Assembly (NCBI RefSeq): GCF_949987535.1
Contig: NC_080081.1
Coordinates: 70,329,603 to 70,393,602, forward strand
Length of the DNA: 64,000 nucleotides
From: Balaenoptera acutorostrata
Taxonomy: Eukaryota; Chordata; Mammalia; Artiodactyla; Balaenopteridae
Direction of reading: 5' to 3'
In this document: positions 56,966 to 64,000 of the stretch, piece after piece
Numbering within the stretch: position 1 is the stretch's first letter
Layout: every line of letters begins with the position of its first letter
Program-made: the position numbers and the translations under genes
The notes under the pieces: generated by a model
What the model saw: the letters and a program-made list of their open reading frames with translations, nothing else
What the model was told of the DNA's origin: nothing
Databases searched by the model: none

Positions 56966-57789
56966 CCACAGGGTGATATTACAGGAGGGAGGGTTGTTTT
57001 CTGTCTGCATCTGTGGGCAAGGCCAGCCATCCACAAAGGTCACTGCTGCCCCAGGTCAGCAACTGCAGCGGTGTCAGGCAGCAAGGAGGCCCTGTAATGT
57101 GCCTACAGAGCTCTCTCCTACTTGCACACTGTGGGTAGGGACTGGTGTATGCAAATTATTGCTGGGAAGTCAAGCAGTTCTTAGAGAGCACAGGCATTTA
57201 ATAGGAAAATGATTCAATCTTCAGGTGAAGTCCCGAAATGACTAGAGTTGATTCAGTTTAACGAGGTGTCAAGGTGTAAGTTAGGATATTAATCACACTT
57301 TGTCCCTCCAGCCATGACTCCTACCCCTTCATGGGAGCTGGAACCTGAAGGCAGGGGGAGGAGGGCTCGGTGCTCCCAAGAGCTGCTCTGCAGGGCTGCT
57401 TCCCTTGCTCTTCCCATTCCCACTGGTGCCTTGGCTCTGTCCCCAGTCTGCCAGCCTCTCTGCTGTGTTCAGCCCCAAATCGTGTACAAACTAGAGTCAA
57501 AATAGTGCTCAGGAATATGCATTAAGGTGAAATTGTACAGCATCCGTTTCAAATCTAGTTAGCTGATGTTGAATATTTGCAGCTCATGTCATTTTTGTTG
57601 TTATTGCTAATTCTTAAGGTTCACTTTGGTTATGCATTTGCATAATACAAAAATATATATGATGTAAAAAAAAAAAGCATGTGGTGTGTCTATATAATAT
57701 AGATGGCTTGTATAATGATATATAAATACATGATTGACACCTAGGCTGGATAATAGATATCAGATAGGTAGATAGATTGTCTTAAGTAG
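56966..57789. other. Unassigned sequence
   Basis: The parts at 57000-57210 and 57300-57500 are GC-richer, but no domain, exon or repeat is recognised. Confidence 0.4.
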
Positions 57790-57905
57790 TTACTCAAGTC
57801 CAATACACCAAGGTTAGAATCTCAGCTGTGCCATTTACTAGCTCACTGTTAACTTTTCAAAGAACTTCAAGCTCTAAAATGAGGATAATGCACCTACTTC
57901 ATAAG
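57790..57905 (+). repeat. MIR fragment
   Basis: It has 'gttagaatctcagctgtgcc', 'atttactagctcactgttaa', 'ctaaaatgaggataatgcac' and 'ctacttcataagag' in MIR order. Confidence 0.65.
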
Positions 57906-59364
57906 AGTATTCCACTTAGAATTTAGAATTTTTTCTTCCCTGGATACTGAGTTTCCTGGCTTTTAGAAAATTTGGGTTGAGGAAATTCAGAATCTCTGAC
58001 CTTGAAATCAAAATCCTGCTCTCCTAGAGAGAGGCCCAGATGTCAACAGTAGCGGTAACCATTCAGCAGCAATCCCCTCATGCCTTCTATGATAAATTTC
58101 CTAAATTGATCTGGAATCTACATGGCAAATTGTTGGAGCTAAAGGCCCACAGGCTCCATCTATGTGGAGTAAGGGTCTTTTGAAAAACAAGTAAATCCAG
58201 TTAACGAAGAACACCCAGAAGGAGGAAGACAAAGGGTTTGGTTTGTTGTGTTCATTAGGCCAACCCAAGAATGCAAGAGTCAGAAAGTTTGTAACTTTCA
58301 GGTGAGTAAAAATACATACAGATAAGTCTCAAAGCTTTGCTCTTCATTTATTGGTCTCCAAGCCCAATTATATCCCACCCTTTCAAGTCAATGGATTCTT
58401 TTTTTTTTTTTTAGCTCACAGAAACACAATCCAAAATGGCAGGAGCATAATTCTAATTTATTTCCATCTCAGATTTTTATACCTGTAATTATGTTTGTGT
58501 TAAATTAGATGAAAATGTCACTCTACCAATTTGCTTCTTCCTTTGTAACCTTTTGCATACCAAGTTTATCATTCTGACAAATAAAAGAGCTCTCCAACCT
58601 TGACACTGAAGAAGAAATGCAAATTATATTTTTCCACATTAGAAAACAAGTATCAATCATGTCATTTAAAAATTAGGTGAGATATCCAATGAAGTTTGAA
58701 ATCTTTAGCTGTTTGGAGTCTATGGAATAAAAATATGACTTAATATTAAAAGAGCAAAATTAGTAAGAGTAGATGTTATAATTGTTAATTCAAATAACCA
58801 AAATAATAATTGAGGGCCTGAATAAACTGCAGATTCCACTTTCGGAAAGGCATTTTGAAACTTTTGCTTGGTTTCTGAAGGGTGCAAATATCTCCTCAGA
58901 AATAGAACTCCAGTTTAACTTCAATGAAATAGAAGCTAGCATTTTCCAAGATCTCTTACCTTGTTTCCTCCCTTCCCAGAAACTATCCCATTTTTTATTT
59001 TTATGTAACATTTCATTTCACAAATTGCTACATGAACACTGGCCTTTAAAATACGAGAACTGGTTTTCCTGACTAACTCTTAGCTGCCCAAGAAGAGTAA
59101 ATCTTCGGAAGTTTCGAGTCTAGATAAAGCAAGTCCCAGGGGAAAGGAGCTCATTCCTCATCTCCTCCACCAAGATGAAGGTGGGTTGTGTGACCAGCGA
59201 TTTTCTGTGACTCCTTTTCCATCACAAGTCATTCCTTTGCTCTCCCTGCTCTTGTTCTCAGCCAAGGACTCTGGGAAAGAAAAGAAGACAGGTGTACAGA
59301 CCATCCTGATTGGAATTAACACCAACATCTCCAAGATTACCACTTCCCTGAATTCTCTGTAGGC
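57906..59364. other. Unassigned sequence
   Basis: No gene or family recognised. A 96-codon plus frame (58782-59072) and an overlapping minus frame have no domain. Confidence 0.45.
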
Positions 59365-59470
59365 AGATACTATGATTCCTATTTTATAGGTGCTAAAACT
59401 AAAATGCAGAGAATTTGAATGACTGAGCCAAGATCATCATGGAAAGTTGGAGGCAGAGGTGAGACGAGAA
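59365..59470 (-). repeat. MIR-like fragment
   Basis: The plus strand shows 'actatgattcctattttata', 'ggtgctaaaactaaaatgca' and 'tggaggcagaggtgaga', a degenerate reversed MIR. Confidence 0.45.
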
Positions 59471-60199
59471 GGTACATATTCAGGCTGAAACCACGGCCTT
59501 AAGTTTCCCATTTTTCAAGGGCAGAACCTATATTTGTTTCTGCTGCTTTGTACAGTTCCTTTAAAGCACTCCCCCACCACTACACACACAGGTAGGTTTT
59601 TCCTAAATGATGATGCTTTGCCTTGGTGTGAGTGATGGTGGATTTTAAGGGCCCCTCCCTATCTGTCAGTCTAGCTCTCTTCCTGTCCCAAAATGTCTCT
59701 GGATTAAGTTTTGTCTTCACCGTGTCTACGTGCAAAGGCAAATAAATTTCCCTGGAAGGATAACAAATTAGTCCCCTGTAAATGTAACATATGTCATTTA
59801 ATCATATTGTCACAGAAAAAAGCAGAGTCTAAATCATCTCTTCTTATCTTGAATTCATGGATCTAAAATGGGAGTGGCTGAGACAGACATGTGGGTGTAT
59901 TTAGCTCTGAAAACCCTACCTTGAAACTATATTCACAATTTTGAGTTTATCTGCATTTTTTGGAGGAGACAAAATATCATTTTCATAAGATTCTCAAAGA
60001 GGTGTGTGATCCTCCAAAATTTAAAACTTTAATCATACAGGTTATCTACGTGCACTGGATCTAAGACCACACCTCATCTAGGCCTTCTCGAAATCAGGGA
60101 ATCCTTGAAACCCACCTTTCCCTCCTCCACAACACTCACCAGCACTATTTACCTTGAACCTACATAATAGGTAATCTTATTAGGCCATTTATCCCTGCG
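59471..60199. other. Unassigned sequence
   Basis: No gene or family recognised. Confidence 0.5.
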
Positions 60200-60790
60200 T
60201 ATGTCGGCCACCACAGCCCTAGACCACAGGTCAACCATCACCTCCCACGGGGAGCCCCACAGGCTCTGTACATGCTTCATTCTGTTTCCTTCAAGCACTC
60301 CTCCTCAAGGCTTGGCCCCTTCCATTGTGCTCTCTGGAAACGAGGGTCCATTATTGGCAACGTGCTCTATCCTCCATCTATTTTCTGAATGTTTTTTCCA
60401 CCCTCTGGTTAAAGGGCCAACTCTCTTAAGGACCCTGCTTTACTGTAGCCCCTTAGTGGTGGCTCTTGCACCTTCCACAGCCTTTATGTCTCTGGGCTTG
60501 GAGGAGGGGTTGGCTAGACTTCCTCATTTCTCCTCATTGCTGACATTTGTCTATTTCCCCTTCCTTTTCCCTGAAAGCCTCTTTTTCTATTTCCATTTTG
60601 AAATTATATTACCCACTACCCTTCCTTGTTGCTGTCATCTATCCACTCCTGGGTCACTCTTTTTTCAGGAATTTCAACGCCAATACTATTCTTATCTTAA
60701 CCTTAATGAATTCAGTATACTCACAGATGATCCTATCAATATCCTGGTCTCTCTGTTCCTTGAACTTTTTTAATGATCTTGCTTTCTATT
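60200..60790 (+). repeat. Possible ancient CR1/L2/L3-like LINE fragment
   Basis: The stretch from about 60630 to 60790 has 'gatgatcctatcaatatcct', 'tctctgttccttgaact' and 'aatgatcttgctttct'. This resembles the endonuclease coding region of old CR1-clade LINEs, where a GDFN..DDP motif is expected. One frame runs 190 codons (60201-60773), the longest non-L1 frame here. It has no complete catalytic motif and no start context, and its frame differs from the LINE-like motif, so I do not call a gene. Confidence 0.35.
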
Positions 60791-60822
60791 CTATTTCTAT
60801 TCTATTGAAATATTTCTATTTT

Positions 60823-60947
60823 GGGAATTCCCTGGTGGCCCAGTGGTGAGGACTCCACACTTTCACTGCTGAGGGCATGGGTTCAATCCCTGGTTGGGGA
60901 ACTAAGATCCTGCAAGCTGCATGGTGCAGGAAAAAAAAAAAAAAAAA
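60823..60947 (+). mobile_element. Short CHR-type SINE
   Basis: The element reads gggaattccctggtggccca, then 'gtggtgaggactccaca', a B-box-like 'gggttcaatccctgg', 'ggaactaagatcctgcaagc' and a 17-base poly-A. The flanks share ttctattt (60814-60821 and 60948-60955), but the left flank is a (TTCTA)-rich run, so this duplication is uncertain. It is the same class as the SINE at 56228. Confidence 0.88.
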
Positions 60948-61284
60948 TTCTATTTCAATTATTCCCGTGGCCATACCCTCTAGCTTTTGTCCAAAGGGGC
61001 TCTTCGTCTGATCCATAGAATTCTGCAGATAATTTAAGTGAATGTTTTCTCAGATCTCTCAAAGATGGTACGGAACTAATGCCATTCTAAATTCACAGGA
61101 GTGAGGTTAATTCATTACATATTTTAGATACGTTGGGCATGAAAGCTGAATTCTCTCAAGGAACTCTGGTTGAGAATGTACGCACCAATGATTGCAATTC
61201 TCCATAATCCTAATTTCAGATATTTTATCTCTGACAATAGCATTCTACTTTTCCAGCATACTCCCACTAGTAGCTCATCTCTCT
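60948..61284. other. Unassigned sequence
   Basis: About 340 bases with nothing recognised. Confidence 0.5.
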
Positions 61285-61402
61285 ATCTCAATATCCTTGA
61301 CTTAATAACAACTGCAAAGTCCTGTTAGCCATAGGAAAATAACACATTCACAGGGCAGGGAATTATGCAGTGAACATCTTTGGGGGCCATTATTCTGTCT
61401 AC
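61285..61402 (-). repeat. MLT1-type LTR start, reversed
   Basis: The plus strand has 'cttaataacaactgcaaagt', 'aacacattcacagggcagg' and 'tttgggggccattattctgt', then 'ctaca': the reverse complement of the first 120 or so bases of a MaLR LTR. Confidence 0.65.
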
Positions 61403-62308
61403 AACCTAGCCCAACTTCAACCATCACTATCAAGATTATAGATGGTTTATATTCTTTCATCCTGTTACAGTTCCTTGGTTTCATTTTCTTCTTCAGGGAT
61501 TTCTGTTGTTTGGATTTTGGATTTTCTTTGTTTATCGTCAATACTTGTCACTTTCTCTTGAACTCCTCTTTTTATCTCTTCATTCCTTTTTTGATTTTTA
61601 AATATTTTCTTCTTTTCATCTTCTGTTTCTCTCAGGACATTATTTTCTCTTGTATTCCTTCCAGTAGTCTGGTATGACTTTTAATCTAATAGTCTGAAAT
61701 GATTGTTTTCTTTTATTTCTAATTCTTTACTGAGTTCTGTACTTCATTTCGTAATTTCTCTAATTTTGGTTTATGTTGTTCTTTCATGTCTTATGTCAGT
61801 TGTTAAAGGTCTTTTACCCTTGTTTTGAAATAGTAGGTACAGATTTTATCTGTTTGGTCAGCATGACTTTTTGAGATGTCCATATAGATATTTTGCTCCT
61901 TATTATTGACCTCACCATGGCTTTGCCTGTTTTGTTTTGCTTGATTGTTTTCTGTTGCCTACTTTTGAGAAATTAATTTTTTGAACTTTTGGAAGGATTT
62001 GTGAAACAAAGGTTCACTTCATGGACTACCCTCTTCTATTTTGTTTTGTTATGCTTTTTTGTCATATAGTATTAAAAAGTAGGGCAGCCTTCTTTCTGAG
62101 ATTTCTTGGCTCTGTTCTTTCTTCTTACTTTTATTTGGAAATTCTCTTTCTTCATCTTTGTGTCATTATTTTGCTCAATTATAATTTCAGTTCTAGCAGT
62201 TTTTCTTCATTAAGTGGCCTTGTCTTGGAGGAGCCCTGGTAGGTCTGTGTAGGGAGTCTGGGATGTTCATAAGGACGCTGACTGCTCCTGACCCTTCACA
62301 CCTTCCTG
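61403..62308. other. T-rich sequence, possibly old antisense LINE
   Basis: From about 61460 to 62240 the plus strand is dense in ttcttt, tttctt and ttgttttg phrases, as expected of an A-rich LINE ORF1 region read backwards (HAL1 or old L1M). I cannot align it precisely and no frame is convincing. Confidence 0.3.
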
Positions 62309-62348
62309 AAGGTGTTTAATTTGATTAAACCATCAAATTAAACACCTT
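62309..62348. repeat. Perfect 17-bp inverted repeat
   Basis: The arm aaggtgtttaatttgat (62309-62325) is followed by a 6-base loop (taaacc) and its exact reverse complement (62332-62348). The stem is AT-rich and sits outside recognised repeats. Confidence 0.95.
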
Positions 62349-62564
62349 AGAAAATGGAAAGGTAATATTAATCACATGTATCCACCGACATTAAAAGCAT
62401 TACAATATAAAGCAACAACTTTACTAATCCAGTGGAAATTCATATACTGTTTGGGAAGACAATGTTTGCAAAACACCTGCTTGGTTTTGTGAGTTTAAAA
62501 TGGCTAATCTATAATAATAAATGATGCAATTTTAGGGAACTCCAAACAGTAAGGGATACTTTTA
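62349..62564. other. Unassigned sequence
   Basis: Nothing recognised. Confidence 0.5.
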
Positions 62565-62655
62565 CATTTGTTGCCTCATTTTATTCTCACATATCTCCTG
62601 TGAAGCATGGATTCTTATACCTGTTTTACGAATGAGGAGGCTAAGGCTCAGAAAA
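62565..62655 (-). repeat. MIR-like fragment
   Basis: The plus strand has 'cattttattctcacatatct', 'cctgttttacgaatgaggag' and 'gctaaggctcagaaaactta', a reversed MIR core. The L1 at 62659 begins directly after it, so the MIR was probably the insertion target. Confidence 0.6.
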
Positions 62656-62658
62656 CTT

Positions 62659-64000
62659 AATACCTAGAAACAAATGACAATGAAAACACGACGACCCAAA
62701 ACCTATGGGATGCAACTAAAGCAGTTCTAAGAGGGAAGTTTATAGCAATACAATCCTACCTCAAGAAACAAGAAACATCTCAAATAAACAACCTAACCTT
62801 ACACCAAAAGCAATTAGAGAAAGAAGAACAAAAAAAAAAAAAATAACCCCAAAGTAGCAGAAGGAAGGAAATCATAAAGATCAGATCAGAAGTAAATGAA
62901 AAAAAAAAGAAGGAAACAATAGCTAAGATCAATAAAACTAAAAGCTGGTTCTTTGAGAAGTTACACAAAATTGATAAACCATTAGCCAGACTCATCAAGA
63001 AAAAAAGGGAGAAGACTCAAATCAACAGAATTAGCAATGAAAAAGGAGAAGTAACAACTGACACTGCAGAAATACAAAGGATCATAAGAGATTACTACAA
63101 GCAACTATATGCAATAAAATGGACAACCTGGAAAAAATGGACAAATTCTTAGAAAAGCACAATCTTCTGAGACTGAACCAGGAAGAAACAGAAAATATAA
63201 ACAGACCAATCACAAGCACTGAAATTGAGACTGTGATTAAAAATCTTCCAACAAACAAAAGCCCAGGACCAGATGGCTTCACAGGCGAATTCTATCAAAC
63301 ATGTAGAGAAGAGCTAACACCTATCCTTCTCAAACTCTTCCAAAATATAGCAGAGGGAGGAACACTCCCAAACTCATTCTACGAGGCCACCATCACCCTG
63401 ATACCAAAATCAGACAAAGATGTCACAAAGAAAGAAAACTACAGGCCAGTATCACTAATGAACATAGATGCAAAAATCCTCAACAAAATACTAGCAAACA
63501 GAATACAACAGCACATTAAAGGGATCATACACCATGATCAAGTGGGGTTTATCCCTGGAATGCAAGGATTCTTCAATATATGCAAATCAATCAATGTGAT
63601 ACACCATATTAACAAATTGAAGGAGAAAAGCCATATGATCATCTCAATAGATGCAGAAAAAGGTTTTGACAAAATTCAACACCCATTTATGATAAAAACT
63701 TTCCAGAAAGTAGGCATAGAGGGAACTTACCTCAACATAATAAAGGCCATATATGACAAACCCACAGCCAACATTGTTCTCAATGGTGGAAAACTGAAAC
63801 CATTTCCTCTAAGATCAGGAACAAGACAAGGTTGTCCACTCTCACCACTGTTATTCAACATAGTTTTGGAAGTTTTAGCCACAGCAATTGGAGAAGAAAA
63901 AGAAATAAAAAGAATCCAAATCAGAAAAGAAGAAGTAAAGCTGTCACTATTTGCAGATGACATGATACTATACATAGAGAATCCTAAAGATGCTACCAGA
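62659..64000 (+). mobile_element. 5'-truncated L1, plus strand, runs off the window (copy E)
   Basis: L1 sequence starts abruptly at 'aatacctagaaacaaatgac', in the ORF2 linker between endonuclease and reverse transcriptase, and continues through the RT to the window end. It is the only L1 on the plus strand here. An A-run at 62829-62842 has expanded within it. The 3' end, tail and target-site duplication lie outside the window. The element covers exactly the part missing from copy C. Confidence 0.92.
63119..64000 (+). pseudogene. L1 ORF2 reverse-transcriptase domain, open frame, partial
   Basis: Reading in the frame of the ATG at 63119, no stop occurs to 64000 (294 codons, still open). The same frame is open back to 63062. 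RT landmarks occur in order: '[13 protein letters not shown]' (fingers), 'IPKSDKD..NYRPVSL', '[14 protein letters not shown]', motif A '[15 protein letters not shown]' with its Asp at 63650-63652, motif B '[14 protein letters not shown]', and motif C 'FADDM' with the Asp pair at 63956-63961. All three catalytic Asp are kept. Motif A has Gly where the family usually has Ala. The ATG is an internal Met of ORF2, not a true start. A one-base loss near 63111-63113 separates it from the upstream ORF2 sequence, and 5' truncation removes the endonuclease and promoter. It is therefore called a pseudogene despite the open frame. Confidence 0.85.

Noticed and set aside
60201..60773. 190-codon plus-strand open frame
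   Set aside because: No domain in its own frame. The LINE-like motif is seen at the nucleotide level and in another frame, so it is more likely old repeat sequence than a gene.
63727..63975. Minus-strand frame of 82 codons
   Set aside because: Shadow of the L1 reverse-transcriptase frame on the plus strand.

Overview
This is non-coding mammalian nuclear DNA, AT-rich, and built largely from interspersed repeats of different ages. I recognise no functional host protein-coding gene, no exon I can defend, and no free-standing tRNA, rRNA or other RNA gene. The repeats point to Cetartiodactyla: four tRNA-Glu-like SINEs of the CHR type (heads reading GGGAATTCCCTGGTGG or GGGCTTCCCTGGTGGCGC on their sense strand) and the artiodactyl/cetacean kind of L1 3' end. 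I saw no BovB/Bov-A2 sequence in 64 kb, which would be surprising in a ruminant, so a cetacean (whale or dolphin) is the best guess. This is inference, not proof.

Layout. 1-3.8 kb: unassigned sequence with one MIR. 3.8-5.3 kb: a 5'-truncated L1 with a 12-bp target-site duplication. 7.8-8.6 kb: a CHR SINE with an extra segment in its tail, then an MLT1-type LTR. 9.7-14.5 kb: three same-strand L1 pieces, the last a 4-kb element with remnants of ORF1 and ORF2 and an internal deletion. 14.5-25.6 kb: AT-rich sequence with a MIR, a possible retroviral interior, LTRs, a hAT-like element and a second CHR SINE, then a repeat-free stretch at 24.8-25.56 kb. 26.6-29.1 kb: MIR and L2 copies, a (TG)n tract and a small minisatellite. 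30-43.9 kb: several ancient LTRs and long unassigned stretches. 44-51.4 kb: an AT/GT microsatellite, a polypurine tract, MIR/L2 fragments and an LTR. 52-61.4 kb: a small tailless L1 fragment, more L2/MIR/LTR pieces and two short CHR SINEs. 61.4-64 kb: T-rich sequence, a perfect hairpin, and the start of a plus-strand L1 whose reverse-transcriptase frame is open to the window edge.

The parts do not act as a pathway. L1 machinery explains most of the young insertions, including the SINEs, as their flanking duplications show. ERVL/MaLR LTRs, hAT elements, L2 and MIR are older, inactive layers. I found no new biological system. The most informative items are retrotransposition details: a SINE with an apparent 3' transduction, a tailless L1 fragment, an L1 with ORF1 and ORF2 in one frame, and a long open RT frame at the right edge. 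Repeat family names come from remembered consensus features, not a search, so subfamily names are provisional.
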